From Vulgatibacter incomptus (GTDB taxonomy: Bacteria; Myxococcota; Myxococcia; Myxococcales; Vulgatibacteraceae), in NCBI RefSeq assembly GCF_001263175.1, contig NZ_CP012332.1:366001-430000 (forward strand): a stretch of 64,000 nucleotides of DNA, read 5' to 3'. Each line of letters opens with the position of its first letter. Within the stretch, counting starts at the first letter, position 1. A program made the position numbers and the translations under genes. Shown piece after piece: positions 1 through 10,100 of this stretch. The notes beneath the pieces were generated by a model that saw only the letters and a program-made list of their open reading frames with translations, made no database searches and was not told the DNA's origin.

Positions 1-831
1 AGGATCCTCCGGGCCTGGGCGGGGGTGCGGCCGACGGTGTGGGAGTACGGCAAGACCGAGGACGCGCTGAGCCGCGAGCACGAGATCCACGACCACGCCG
101 AACAGGGCGCCGCCGGCTTCCTCAGCCTCGTCGGAGGCAAGCTCGCCTCGTTTCGGATCATGTCCGAGGAGGCTGTGGACGCGGTCGAGCGCGTGCTCGG
201 CGAGGATCACCGGGCGTGCACGACCCACCTCGAGGCCCTTCCCGGCGGCGAGGCGCTCCCGGATCCTGCGCTCCTCGCGAAGGAGGCGAGGATCCCGGAG
301 TCCACCGCCGCGCGCCTCGTCTACCGCCACGGGCGCGAGGCGGAGCGGATCTGCGAGCTCGTACGAGCGGACCCGCGGCTGGTCGCGCCGGTCTGCCGCT
401 GTGAGCAGGTGATCGCCGCCGAGCTGGTGTGGTCGATCCGCAAGGAGGAGGGGCGCCGGCTCCTCGATCTCCGCCGCCGCACCCGCCTCGCAATGGGGCC
501 GTGCCAGGGCACGGACTGCGCCGCCCAGGCCGCCGCGATCCTGGCGCGCGAGGCGGGATTGAGTGTCAGCGAGTACCACAAGGAGCTCTACGACCTCCTC
601 CAGGTGCGCTGGAAGGGGAACCGCGCGGTGCTCGACGGAGACGGTCTCGCCCAGGAGGAGCTCTCCCGCGGGCTCCACCTCGCCTCGGGCGCGCTGGGCA
701 ACGCCTCGATGCGGCCCGGCGAATCGGCGCCGGCCTTCGGCGCGTTCCGGGACGCGGCCCTCGGGCGAGGCTCGGAGCCTGCCGCCAGCACGGCTCTTGG
801 AGCGACGCGGCGGGGAAGGGCGCCCGAATGA
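1..831 (+). CDS. glpA: Anaerobic glycerol-3-phosphate dehydrogenase subunit A, 3' part (5' end outside window)
   Basis: This is the C-terminal 276 residues of the FAD subunit that oxidises glycerol-3-phosphate to DHAP and passes electrons to the membrane quinone pool. The frame is open from base 1, so the N-terminal FAD domain lies outside the window; the first possible internal start (GTG at 25) is not credible. What is visible is the GlpA/GlpD-like cap ending, with GKLASFR near residue 50, then a BFD-like [2Fe-2S] region with Cys at about 132, 134, 168 and 173 (VCRCEQV and GPCQGTDC). That Cys region separates GlpA from the aerobic GlpD. The stop overlaps the glpB start (ATGA), so the two are translationally coupled. 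A long Ala/Gly-rich tail follows the last Cys pair. Confidence 0.85.
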   Translation, partial: RILRAWAGVRPTVWEYGKTEDALSREHEIHDHAEQGAAGFLSLVGGKLASFRIMSEEAVDAVERVLGEDHRACTTHLEALPGGEALPDPALLAKEARIPESTAARLVYRHGREAERICELVRADPRLVAPVCRCEQVIAAELVWSIRKEEGRRLLDLRRRTRLAMGPCQGTDCAAQAAAILAREAGLSVSEYHKELYDLLQVRWKGNRAVLDGDGLAQEELSRGLHLASGALGNASMRPGESAPAFGAFRDAALGRGSEPAASTALGATRRGRAPE

Positions 832-2243
832 TCGGCCGCGTTGCCGAAGGGCCGATCTCCACCGACGTCCTCGTGATCGGCGGTGGCGCGGCAGGCGCCA
901 TGGCGGCCCTCGCCGCGCGAGAGCGGGGCCTGAGGGTGGACCTGGTGCGGCGCGCATGGGCGTCCACGGCGCTCTCGTCGGGCACCGTGGACGTGGCCGG
1001 CGATGCGCTGGCGAGCCCGTCCCTTCCGCTGGGGGCGCGCCACTCGATCGCGGATTGCGCGCGCTATCTCGCGTCGCGCCGCCCGGACCATCCCTACGCC
1101 GTCTTGGCTGACCGGCTCCCCCTCCTCGACGAGGCCCTGGCCTTCGCGTCCGGCAGGCTGGGAGGCCTCCTCCAGCTCGCCGGCGCCCTCGACGAGAACC
1201 GGGTCTTCCTCTCGCCCCTGGGCCTCCTCAAGACCGCGGCCGGCGGCCTCTTGTCGATCGCCGCTGGAGACCTCCTCGAAGCCCGCGGCACCATCGGGAT
1301 CGTCGGCTTCGATCGGCACCTGCAGCCCGATCCGCACGTGCTCGCCATGGCCGCGGCGGACTCGCTCGCGAAGGCGAAGATCGACGCGTCGGTGGAGGCG
1401 GTCGAGTGCGACTTCCTCCGGCGCAGCGACGATCCCCTCCTCCGCCCCCACGAGATCGCCGCTCGGATCGAGGCCGCGCCCGAGCAGCTGGCGGCATCCA
1501 TCGAGAGGGCCATCCGCGGCCGGGCGATCTCGCGCCTCCTCTTCCCGCCTGTCCTCTCGAGCGGGGACGCCTCGCCCATCCTTCGCGTGCTCGAGGGCGT
1601 GCTCGGCATTCGCTGTGCCGAGCTCCCCGCAGGCGCCCTCTCGGTCCCGGGCGTGCGGCTGCAGCGGGCGCTCGAAGACATCTTGAGCACTCAGGGTGTC
1701 AACTTGTGGCACGGGGACGTCTTCGCCGACTCGGAGCCGGGCAGGGTGGCCGCTCTCGAGCGGCTGCGGGTACGCGGCGCGGTGGACCAGGGCCTGCAGG
1801 TCACGGACGCGACACCGATGGTGGAACCTTCGGGGCGACCTCCAGGATGGCCGATCGACGCCCGCGCCGTCGTCCTTGCCACCGGCCGTTTCCTTGGCGG
1901 CGGCATCCGCCGGAACGGCCGCCTCCGGGAGACGGTCCTCGATCTGCCGGTGTGGATCGACGGGCGGATCGACGAGGGCCGCTGGCTCGGCGATCTCACC
2001 CGATACGAGCTCCGGGAGGATCAGCCTGCGCTGCGCGCGGGGCTGCGCTTCGACGCGGCGCTCCGGCCCCTGCTCCGCGACGGTCGCCCCGCATCCGAAC
2101 GCCTCTTCGCCTGCGGCGACGTCCTGGCCGGAAACGATCCGGCCTTCGACGGCGCCGGCCTCGGCCTCGCTTTCTTCACGGGCTGGCTCGCCGGCCTCGA
2201 GGCCGCGAAGGTCGCTACGGGCGAAACGCCGGAGGCAGGCTGA
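828..2243 (+). CDS. glpB: Anaerobic glycerol-3-phosphate dehydrogenase subunit B
   Basis: This 471-residue protein starts at the ATG that overlaps the glpA stop. A Rossmann FAD-binding signature, VLVIGGGAAGAMAAL, lies at about residues 14-28. Near the C-terminus is ACGDVLAGNDP followed by a Gly-rich stretch, as in GlpB-type flavoproteins. GlpB is known to pair with GlpA and pass electrons to the Fe-S subunit GlpC and then quinone. The frame is open further upstream, but that stretch only shadows glpA in another frame. The stop overlaps the next start (TGATG), which keeps the set coupled. Length is slightly above that of enterobacterial GlpB. Confidence 0.85.
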   Translation: MIGRVAEGPISTDVLVIGGGAAGAMAALAARERGLRVDLVRRAWASTALSSGTVDVAGDALASPSLPLGARHSIADCARYLASRRPDHPYAVLADRLPLLDEALAFASGRLGGLLQLAGALDENRVFLSPLGLLKTAAGGLLSIAAGDLLEARGTIGIVGFDRHLQPDPHVLAMAAADSLAKAKIDASVEAVECDFLRRSDDPLLRPHEIAARIEAAPEQLAASIERAIRGRAISRLLFPPVLSSGDASPILRVLEGVLGIRCAELPAGALSVPGVRLQRALEDILSTQGVNLWHGDVFADSEPGRVAALERLRVRGAVDQGLQVTDATPMVEPSGRPPGWPIDARAVVLATGRFLGGGIRRNGRLRETVLDLPVWIDGRIDEGRWLGDLTRYELREDQPALRAGLRFDAALRPLLRDGRPASERLFACGDVLAGNDPAFDGAGLGLAFFTGWLAGLEAAKVATGETPEAG

Positions 2244-2686
2244 TGGCCGGCGAGCTCTACCTGGGCTACCGGGCGATCGTCGAGCCGCTGCGGCGGATCT
2301 TTCGGCCGCGGAAGAAGGGCAAGGCCGCCTTCCTCGAGAACTACGGCCCCGAGGGGCTCGTGCCCACGCCGCCCTCGGACAAGGCCATGCTCGTCGCCGC
2401 CGGCCGCTGCATCTCCTGCGGCCTCTGCGATCGCCTCGACGGCCAGCTCGGCGCCATCGCCCGGCAGTCCTACGACGGCGTCTCGCTCCTGCCCCGGCAG
2501 TACGCGCGCTCCTCGGTGGAGCTCGTGCACGCCCGCGCCGCCATCGAGGCGCTCGAGCCCGAGCGCTACCGGCAGGCCGAGTCCGTGTGTCCGACTGGTG
2601 TACCCCTGGTGCAGCTCGCCGTTTGGCTGAAGGACCGCCTGTCCCGCGTCCGTGTGCAGGGAGGGGCTGACCGAGGAGACCGATGA
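2243..2686 (+). CDS. Short Fe-S protein in the GlpC position (HdrC/GlpC-like, truncated)
   Basis: This is a 147-residue protein in the place of GlpC, the membrane-anchoring electron-transfer subunit. One ferredoxin-type cluster motif is visible, CISCGLC at about residues 56-62, and its likely fourth ligand is the Cys of CPTGVP near residue 118, unusually far away. Canonical GlpC is about 400 residues, with two 4Fe-4S motifs and two CCG (cysteine-rich) domains; the CCG domains and the second cluster are absent. A good ribosome site (GGAGG) precedes the ATG, and both ends overlap neighbouring genes by a few bases, so the short length looks designed and not the result of a break. How the complex reaches quinone without CCG domains is unclear. 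Confidence 0.7.
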   Translation: MAGELYLGYRAIVEPLRRIFRPRKKGKAAFLENYGPEGLVPTPPSDKAMLVAAGRCISCGLCDRLDGQLGAIARQSYDGVSLLPRQYARSSVELVHARAAIEALEPERYRQAESVCPTGVPLVQLAVWLKDRLSRVRVQGGADRGDR

Positions 2687-5187
2687 CCGCTCACGGGATC
2701 CCCACGCCGCCTCTCGAGGAGATCGGCGCAGCCGCGCGCGAGCGGGCCGCGCTCGCCTCCGATCTCGCCAGGCTGGTCGGCGCCGAGCACGTCTCCACCG
2801 ATCCGGAGGCAAGGCGCCGGGCCTCCCGCGACATGTGGCCGAAGACCTTCCTCTGGGAGCGCCAGGGCCTCGAGCCGCCGCTCGCCGACGTGGTGGTCTC
2901 TCCCGGAAGCGCCGATGAGGTCTGCGAGGTCGTGCGCTTCGCGAAGGAGCGCGCCATCCCCCTGACGCCCCATGGCGCCGGAAGCGGCGTCTGCGGTGGG
3001 GCCATCCCGCTGTCGGGAGGGATCGCCCTCGGCCTCGATCGCCTCGATCGGGTGCTGCGAATCGATCCCGAAGCGCTCTTCGTGGAGGCCCAGGCGGGGA
3101 TCCTCGGCATCGCCCTCGAGGACGCCCTCGGCGACCATGGGCTCACCCTCGGCCACTTCCCCTCCTCGATCGGCTGCTCCTCCCTCGGCGGCTGGCTCGC
3201 GGCGCGCTCCGCCGGCCAGTCCTCGAGCCGCTACGGGAAGATCGAAGACATGGTCGAGGCCGCCGGCTTCGTCCTCGGGACCGGCGAGCTCGTCCGTCCC
3301 TCGAGGCCCGCCGGCGGCGTCGACTGGCTCGAGCTCCTCCTCGGCAGCGAAGGGGCCTTCGGCGTCTTCACCGACGCGCGCCTGCGCGTGTGGCCCGCGC
3401 CGCAGGTCCAGCTCCCCAGGGCCTTCCGCTTCCGTTCCCTGGACGCTGGGCTGGACGCGATGCGCGCGATCTTCCGCGCGGGCCTCCGGCCCAGCGTCGC
3501 GCGCCTCTACGATCCGCTGGACACCGTCATCGCCCTCGGCGGTGGGAGCGGGAAGGAGTCGCGGGTCGAGGACGTGAGGGTCGACCCTGGCGGCCGGCCG
3601 CCAGGCCTCGACGCGCTCCGGCCCACCTTCGGCGGCGCCGCGGAAGGCGACGATTGGCGCCGGCTCCTCGAGGGTGATGCGGGCTTGGGCGACATCGCCT
3701 CGCGGCTGGGCGTCCGGGCGCGGCGGCTGGCCCTCGACCTGGGCCTCTCCCGCGCGACCGTCCTCAACCGGGCCGCGGACCTCGCGAGAGCCTGCCTCCT
3801 CGTCCTCGTCCACGAGGGCGGCTACGGCGAGGCCGAGCCCGAGGAGGCCGAGGCGCGGGCACTCTGCGCGGCACGGGGCGGCGTGGATCTCGGCTCTGGC
3901 CCGGCCAGGCGGTGGCTCCACAAGCGCTACGACGTCTCCTTCGGGCTCAGGACGATCTTCGAGGCCGGTGGGTGGGTCGACACCTGCGAGGTCGCCACTT
4001 CGTGGGGCCGGGTCGGCACCCTTTTTCACGCCATGCGCTCTGCCGTTTCACCGCACGCCCTGGTGATGGCCCACTTCAGCCACGCCTACGCGGACGGCTG
4101 CTCGATCTACTTCACCTTCGCCGGCCCCGCCCTCCAAGTGAGGGACGGCCTCTCCTCCTACGACGCCGCGTGGATGTCGGCGTTGAAGGCAGCCGCAGCG
4201 GCCGGCGCGACCTTCACCCACCACCACGGCGTCGGCCTGTTCAAGTCTCCCTGGCTCGCAGACGAGCTGGGCAAGGGCGGCCTCGAGCTCCTGCGGGAGC
4301 TGAAGAGCACCTGCGATCCGGCCGGGATCCTCAACCCCGGGAAGCTCGCTCTCGCCGAGCCGAAGGGCGCGAGCGCGTCACCCCGAGAGGCGACGCGCAC
4401 CCGTGACGTGGACTGCGTGGATGAGCGAGCCATGTGGATTCGAGCCGGCGCCGACGCGCCCGTGTCCGCTGTCGAGGATCGACTGCGCCGCGTCGGCCTC
4501 ACCCTGGGCTCGCAGCCTCCCTCGGTCTACCGCGGCAGCATCGGCGAATGGCTCGCGGGGCCCCTCGCTGGGCGCCGTGCCGAGGACGGCAGGCTCGGCC
4601 CGGGCGTGGCTTCCGTCGAGGCAGAGCTTGCCGACGGCACGTCCTTCATCTCTCGCGCCGCCCCGCGCTCCGCAGCGGGCCCCGCCGTGTCCCAGCTCCT
4701 GCTCGGCGGAGGCGCGGAGCGGGGAACGATCCGCGCCGCCACCCTCAAGGCCACGCCCATCGTGCCGCGATTCGATCTCATGCTCGAAGGAGAGCCGGGC
4801 GCGATCGCCCGCTTCCTCGTCGCCGAGAGCCGCGATTCCATGGCGCCGATCGAGGCCATCCTCCGCCGCGAGGACGGTCCGATGGCCGCCACGGTCGTCT
4901 ACGCCTCGGGCGGCGCCCGATACCGCGCGCGGCTCGGCAGGGCCATCGCCGCCGCCCGCGCGGTGGGCCTCTCCCAGGTGCACGTGGGCCCGGGCGACGA
5001 GATCGTGGAAGGCGCCGAGCGCGAGCTCGCTTGTGAGACCTGGCTCGAGACGATCGAAGCTCTGCCCCCGGGCGTATGCCTCCGTCTCGTCCGAATCACC
5101 CGCGTGAGCGCCGTCGCCATCTGTCCTGCCGAGTTCGCGGACCTCCTCCCCGCGCCCCTCCCCGACACGCCACCGTGGGCTTCGTGA
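2683..5187 (+). CDS. FAD-binding oxidase, alkyl-DHAP synthase (AGPS)-like, with a degenerate second flavin half-domain
   Basis: This 834-residue flavoprotein belongs to the vanillyl-alcohol-oxidase/PCMH superfamily. The FAD domain includes GVCGGAIPLSGG near residue 101, GGWLAARSAGQSS near 167 and GSEGAFGVFTDA near 219. The cap domain ends with HHHGVG near 512 and ILNPGKLAL near 549. This order and the His triplet resemble alkyl-DHAP synthases, which swap an acyl chain on DHAP for a fatty alcohol in ether lipid synthesis. Being translationally coupled to glycerol-3-phosphate dehydrogenase, which makes DHAP, fits either that role or a dehydrogenase role. Residues about 583-834 repeat a decayed second copy of the FAD half-domain (for example GSIGEWLAG, and RAAPRSAAGP followed by LLLGGGAERG) and are not expected in the family. 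The exact reaction is inferred. Confidence 0.7.
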   Translation: MTAHGIPTPPLEEIGAAARERAALASDLARLVGAEHVSTDPEARRRASRDMWPKTFLWERQGLEPPLADVVVSPGSADEVCEVVRFAKERAIPLTPHGAGSGVCGGAIPLSGGIALGLDRLDRVLRIDPEALFVEAQAGILGIALEDALGDHGLTLGHFPSSIGCSSLGGWLAARSAGQSSSRYGKIEDMVEAAGFVLGTGELVRPSRPAGGVDWLELLLGSEGAFGVFTDARLRVWPAPQVQLPRAFRFRSLDAGLDAMRAIFRAGLRPSVARLYDPLDTVIALGGGSGKESRVEDVRVDPGGRPPGLDALRPTFGGAAEGDDWRRLLEGDAGLGDIASRLGVRARRLALDLGLSRATVLNRAADLARACLLVLVHEGGYGEAEPEEAEARALCAARGGVDLGSGPARRWLHKRYDVSFGLRTIFEAGGWVDTCEVATSWGRVGTLFHAMRSAVSPHALVMAHFSHAYADGCSIYFTFAGPALQVRDGLSSYDAAWMSALKAAAAAGATFTHHHGVGLFKSPWLADELGKGGLELLRELKSTCDPAGILNPGKLALAEPKGASASPREATRTRDVDCVDERAMWIRAGADAPVSAVEDRLRRVGLTLGSQPPSVYRGSIGEWLAGPLAGRRAEDGRLGPGVASVEAELADGTSFISRAAPRSAAGPAVSQLLLGGGAERGTIRAATLKATPIVPRFDLMLEGEPGAIARFLVAESRDSMAPIEAILRREDGPMAATVVYASGGARYRARLGRAIAAARAVGLSQVHVGPGDEIVEGAERELACETWLETIEALPPGVCLRLVRITRVSAVAICPAEFADLLPAPLPDTPPWAS

Positions 5188-5328
5188 GGCGCGAACCCCG
5201 ACGAGGCTGCCACGCTTCGGGAGCGGGAGCGCTGCCGGGACCCGGAGCACGGCAGGGCCTTGCGAGCCTTGCGAGACCGGCGGCCTCGGGGCCATAGTGC
5301 GGGCCTTTTCGAGGCGGCAGGGAGCTCC

Positions 5329-6258
5329 ATGGACCGCAAGGTCGTCTTCATCGTCAACCCGAAGAGCGGAAACGGGGCCACCGGGCGTCAGTGGCGGAGC
5401 CTCGCCAGCGGCCTTCGCGCACAGGTGGGCGACTTCGGGGAGCTCTTCACGACCCGGCCGCAGGAGGCGACCGCCCTGGCGCGGCACGCGCTGGAGGGCG
5501 GCGCCGACGTCGTGGTCGCGGTGGGCGGCGACGGCACCATCAACGAGGTGCTCAACGGCTTCTTCGCGGACGACGGGACGCCCGTTCGCCAGGGCGCCGC
5601 ACTCTCGGTGCTCCCCCGTGGCACGGGCAGCGATTTCCTGCGCAGCCTCGGCTTCGCCTCCGGCGATGCGGCGTCCATCGGCGCCCGGCTCGCGGCGGGT
5701 AGGCGGCGTCAGCTCGACGTGGGCCTCGTGACCTACGAGCGGGACGACGGCCGACTCGAGCGGCGCTACTTCGCGAACGTCGCCTCCTTCGGCACCTCGG
5801 GGCTAGTGGACCGCTACGTGAATCGGGCGACCAAGGTGCTAGGTGGCAAGGCCTCCTTCACCATCGGTGCGGTCCGCGGCCTCCTCGCCTACGAGGACCG
5901 TCGCTGCCGCGTGCGCTTCGACGACGGCCCCTGGGAGGAGCTCGACATCACCTGCCTCGCAGTTGCCAACGGCCGCTTCTTCGGCGGCGGAATGATGGTG
6001 GCGCCCGACGCGAAGATGGACGACGGCCTCTTCGACGTGACCATCTGGAGCGGCTTCGGCCTCTCGGACTTCGTGTTCCAGCGCGGCCGGATCTACGACG
6101 GCCGCCACGTCGAGCTGAAGGGCACCCGCACGCTGCGTGCAAAGCGCATCGAAGCGACCTGCGCGGAGGAGTGCCTCCTCGACATCGACGGCGAGGCGCC
6201 AGGCCGGCTCCCGTCCACCTTCGAGATCCTCCCCGGCGCCCTCGATCTCATCGCCTGA
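5329..6258 (+). CDS. Diacylglycerol kinase catalytic-domain lipid kinase (YegS/DgkB type)
   Basis: This 309-residue soluble lipid kinase carries NPKSGNG at about residue 9, the nucleotide-binding [12 protein letters not shown] at about 66 and PRGTGSDF at about 97. Near the end is the [15 protein letters not shown] block typical of the DAGK catalytic superfamily. Such enzymes phosphorylate diacylglycerol, sphingosine, ceramide or related lipids on the inner leaflet. The chosen ATG follows a GGGAG ribosome site; an upstream in-frame start would add only a low-complexity leader. It sits 7 bases before pdxH on the same strand. The substrate cannot be told from sequence, though the ceramide operon at 28-32 kb makes a sphingoid lipid possible. 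Confidence 0.8.
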   Translation: MDRKVVFIVNPKSGNGATGRQWRSLASGLRAQVGDFGELFTTRPQEATALARHALEGGADVVVAVGGDGTINEVLNGFFADDGTPVRQGAALSVLPRGTGSDFLRSLGFASGDAASIGARLAAGRRRQLDVGLVTYERDDGRLERRYFANVASFGTSGLVDRYVNRATKVLGGKASFTIGAVRGLLAYEDRRCRVRFDDGPWEELDITCLAVANGRFFGGGMMVAPDAKMDDGLFDVTIWSGFGLSDFVFQRGRIYDGRHVELKGTRTLRAKRIEATCAEECLLDIDGEAPGRLPSTFEILPGALDLIA

Positions 6259-6265
6259 CGAGAGA

Positions 6266-6853
6266 ATGAAAATGGAAGACCTCCACCCGATCGCGCACTT
6301 CGAACGGCTCCTCGCCGGAGCCATCGACGCCGGCCTTCCGCTGCCGAACGCCGTAGCCCTCGCCACCGCCGACCAGGACGGCAGACCGTCTGTGCGGATG
6401 GTCCTCCTCAAGGGCGTCGACGATCGGGGCTTCGTCTTCTACACGAACCTCGAGAGCCGAAAGGCCCACGAGCTCCAGGCCAATCCCTTCGCGGCGCTCT
6501 GCTTCCACTGGGCCACTCTCGAGGAGCAGGTGCGCGTCGAGGGTCGCATCGAGCAGGTCGACGACGAGGAGGCGGACGCCTACTTCCGGAGCCGCCCCCG
6601 CGGCAGCCAGATCGGCGCCTGGGCGTCGAAGCAGAGCTCGAAACTCGATTCGCGCGAGGAGCTCGTCGGCGCAGTAGCCGAGGTCGAGCACCGCTTCGAG
6701 GGCAAGGAGGTCACTCGCCCTCCGTTCTGGTCCGGCTTCCGCATCGTCCCCGACCGAATCGAGTTCTGGTCGGGCAAGGCGGACCGCCTCCACGATCGAC
6801 TGATCTTCCTCCGCGAGGGCGAGGGCTGGCGCACAGAGTGGCTCTACCCCTGA
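6266..6853 (+). CDS. pdxH: Pyridoxamine 5'-phosphate oxidase
   Basis: This 195-residue flavoenzyme (FMN) oxidises pyridoxamine or pyridoxine 5'-phosphate to pyridoxal 5'-phosphate. Family blocks are visible: RMVLLKGVD and GFVFYTN in the first half, [21 protein letters not shown] and SRPP-like RPPFWSGFR, and the C-terminal [12 protein letters not shown] then WLYP. A second in-frame ATG lies two codons in. The 3' end is one copy of a 107-bp direct repeat: its last 14 or so codons reappear, without a stop, at 16117-16166 beside the patatin gene. The stop here overlaps a relic of the patatin gene's end on the other strand. Confidence 0.9.
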   Translation: MKMEDLHPIAHFERLLAGAIDAGLPLPNAVALATADQDGRPSVRMVLLKGVDDRGFVFYTNLESRKAHELQANPFAALCFHWATLEEQVRVEGRIEQVDDEEADAYFRSRPRGSQIGAWASKQSSKLDSREELVGAVAEVEHRFEGKEVTRPPFWSGFRIVPDRIEFWSGKADRLHDRLIFLREGEGWRTEWLYP

Positions 6854-6910
6854 TCGCCTCGGGCCTCGTCGCGCTCGAGCAGGGCCGCCTCGGCCTCGCT
6901 CTCGGGCTCG
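6804..6910. repeat. Left copy of 107-bp direct repeat (pdxH 3' end plus patatin-gene 3' end relic)
   Basis: Aligned without gaps to 16117-16223 I count 96 of 107 identical bases (offset 9313). The left half encodes the end of PdxH. The right half, read on the minus strand, still encodes the last 20 or so codons of the patatin-like protein (ending in [10 protein letters not shown] and a TAG at 6844-6846). The two genes' stops overlap by 10 bases here, which shows the ancestral order pdxH facing patatin before the 6911-16116 segment arrived. Confidence 0.9.
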
Positions 6911-7127
6911 AAGATCCCGGAAATACCAAGGTTTGACCCAGGGTTGAGCGCGCTTTTCGCGACGGCTCGAGACGAGGTCTCTACCTGCTATTGCCGGATA
7001 GATGACGACAAAAGAATCGGGGATCGGCGTTTCAAGAAACAGCCGTTCTTGATCCGTCCGGTTTTCGTGGAGTACTGTCGTTCTACCACATTTAGTTGGC
7101 GTGCGTAGTTGGACTCCCGGGGGGATC

Positions 7128-10100
7128 ATGTTCCAGCGCCGTTTTCTGCCTCTGCTTCTCGTTCTGCCTTCGCTCTGTGCCGGCCTCGCCGTGGTCGGCG
7201 GTAGCGCCAGCGGTTCTGGCCAGACCGATTCCGCGGACGTCGAAGCGAGCACGAGCGAGCCCGATCCTTCTCAGGCAGTCGACCTGGAATCGATGGTTTC
7301 CAGGGTTCGCCTCGCCCTTCGAGAGGAGGGCGATCGCTGGATTGGCGATCATTCCACTCATCGGATCGAAGTGGCGGCCAGCTCGCTGCGTTTCTCTCCG
7401 GCGCCGAGTCGCCGTTCTCTGTCCCCGGACCGTTCGGTTCCGAGCCTCGAGGTGCAGACGGTTGCCATCGGCCGCACGACTGACTCGACTGTGCGTCTCC
7501 AAGCGACCGAACTCGCTCCCGACGCTGTTGCCGAAGGATCGATCTCGATCCAGCGCGGCCCTTCCGTCGAGAGGATCACCAACAAACCGGCGGGTGTCGA
7601 GCAGAGCTGGGCGTTCGCCTCTCCACCTTTGGGATCGGGCGATCTCCAAATCCGGCTGAGCCCCTCAGAACTACCGTTCGTGCACGGCACCGAGAGCGGT
7701 CTTCACTTTCTCGACCTAAGGACGGGTATCGGTGTTCGGTACGGAGTCGGGTCGTGGACCGACGCCAACGGCCAAACTACCGCGATCCTCCCCAGCTTCA
7801 GCGACGAGGAGATCGTCTTCTCCGTCCCGGCAGCCCTCGCCGATGGGTCGGCCTATCCGGTCACCCTCGCGACGCTCCTCTCTCCGGAATCGGCTGTCGA
7901 CTTCCCCATGCCGGAGAAGCTCCCCGACATCGATTTTCGCCCGGTGATCGCTTTCGCCAAAGGCGTCTATCTCGTGGCCTGGCAGCAATACGCGGGGGGA
8001 GCGTCGTTCGCCTTGATGGGGGCCCGCTTCGACGAGAACGGAAAGCGCCTCGATCCGGAAGATGCCCGTATCGCCCAGCTTGACTCGATGAACGGGCAGA
8101 TCGCCCTCGCCGGTTCGGATTCGGACTTCCTCGTCGTCTGGGAGGACCGCCGAAGCGGCATCAGCATCGATCTCCTCGCGGCCCGGATCTCCCCGACCGC
8201 GCCTTTGGTCGACTTGCAGCCAATTCCTCTCGAAATCTCGAGCGACTTCGACTCGTACTCCCCGACCCTCGTCTCGGACGGGACGCGATTCGCGGTCGGT
8301 TGGCTCGAGTCGCCGATTTCGGGCGGCCCGGCGTCCGTCGCCGCGGCCGTCCTGGACAAGTCTTGCGAGATCGATGGCAGCCCCGTTCGAATGCCCGTTC
8401 GCGGCGAGGCCACCGCGCCGAGCATCGCGTGGGGGCGGGACACTCTGCTGGTCGCCTGGGAGGAGCTCCTCGACGGAAAAGACGAGACGGACATCCGGGC
8501 TGCAAGGCTCGGGGCCGAGGGCGAACTTCTCGATTCGGACGGTATCGAGGTCTGCACGAAGTCGAAGTCCCAACGCGCCCCCTCTGTCTCATTCGATGGC
8601 GAGCGATTTTGGGTGGCGTGGGAAGACGGGCGCGATGGCAAGCCGAACGTCTTTCTCGCCGACGTTTCGGAAAACGGAAAGACGGGCGATGAAGTGCCCG
8701 CTGGCGGAAAATCCAAGATCCGACCCGCTCTTGCGCGTGACGCTGACGGACTCCTTCTCTCCTGGATCGATCCCGACGATCGCACGCTCCGCGTGTCACT
8801 TGTGGACTCGTCAGGGCGCCTCGCCGAACCGGGAGGCAATGCAGTCTCGAGCCTTCCGATCCTTGGTCGGGCATTCGCGGTGAAGGGAAAAGGTTTCTCC
8901 GCAATAACGTGGGTAGAGGATGGCTACAAGGGAAGCGCCCTGCTTCGAGTAGGGCTCCTGGATCGGGGCAAGATCCTGCTCGGCTATCCGATTCCACTGG
9001 TGGCGGAATTTCGGGGCACGCAAGCGACTCCAGCCGTCGCGTCGGACGGGGATGGATATCTCATCGTCTGGCAGGAATCGTCGGTCCCCGGCAAGTTTCG
9101 AGTTTGGGGCCAGCTCTTCACAGGTTCCGGCGTGGCTCGGCCTCCTGCTCGATCGTTCGCGATCTCGCAGAGCACTCGAGACCAAATGGTCCCCCGAGTT
9201 GCCTTCCACGGTGGGCACTATTTGGTCGTCTGGCAGGAGACGAGTTCGGATCGGGGCTTCCGCGACGTGATGGGAACCCTGTTATCGACCGACGGATCGC
9301 CCGTATTACGGTCCTTCGAGATCGCATCCAATCTTTCTGACAAGTACGTTCCCGACGTGGCGCCGGCGGTGGACGGGTTCGTCGTAGCCTGGCTTGAGCA
9401 TAGCCTTAGTCTCAGTGAGAGAACGTCCGTAATGGCCGCCAGCGTATCCATCCGAGGGGACGTATCTAGACGGAGGTTGATCTACATGTTTCCGACGGGT
9501 TACGACCCGTTGCAGCCTCGGCTTCCTCCTCCACCGTTTGACACAGAACTTCGCCTTGCGGGAGACAAGGACCAACACTTAGTCGTCTGGCAGGAAGGCG
9601 CCAAACGGATCCAGGGATCAACGGCGGTGAACACGGGTTGCCCGGGTCCTTGCTCCTCGTTCCCGGTCGCGCTCTCCAACGGACGCATCCTAGGCCTCGC
9701 AGCCACGATCCATGATGACAAGTTCTTCGTGGCATGGGCGGAAATGGCTTCCGACCCGATGGCCACTCGTTCGATCGTCGCTCGTTATCTAACGCGCGAT
9801 GGCTCCCCCGTCTTGTCTACGGTGACCCTGGCGAGCGGCTTCGGAACGGACCTCTGGCATCCGTCGATTACTTTCGATGGCGTCTCGAATCCTGCTGCGT
9901 GGTCGATGCTCGGGCAAAAAAGTGGGATTTACGGGAGTCGGGCCCGGCCCGACCTGCCATCTTCCGTGGACGCGGATTATCCGAGCGCGTGGGCCGATGG
10001 CCAATGGCCTGAGCTGGCGTCTCGAGGTCCCGGCCAAGTTCTTCTTGCGTTCGAACGACCGGATTCTCGAATCGGCTATCGGACCGTTTCATGGAAGGAA

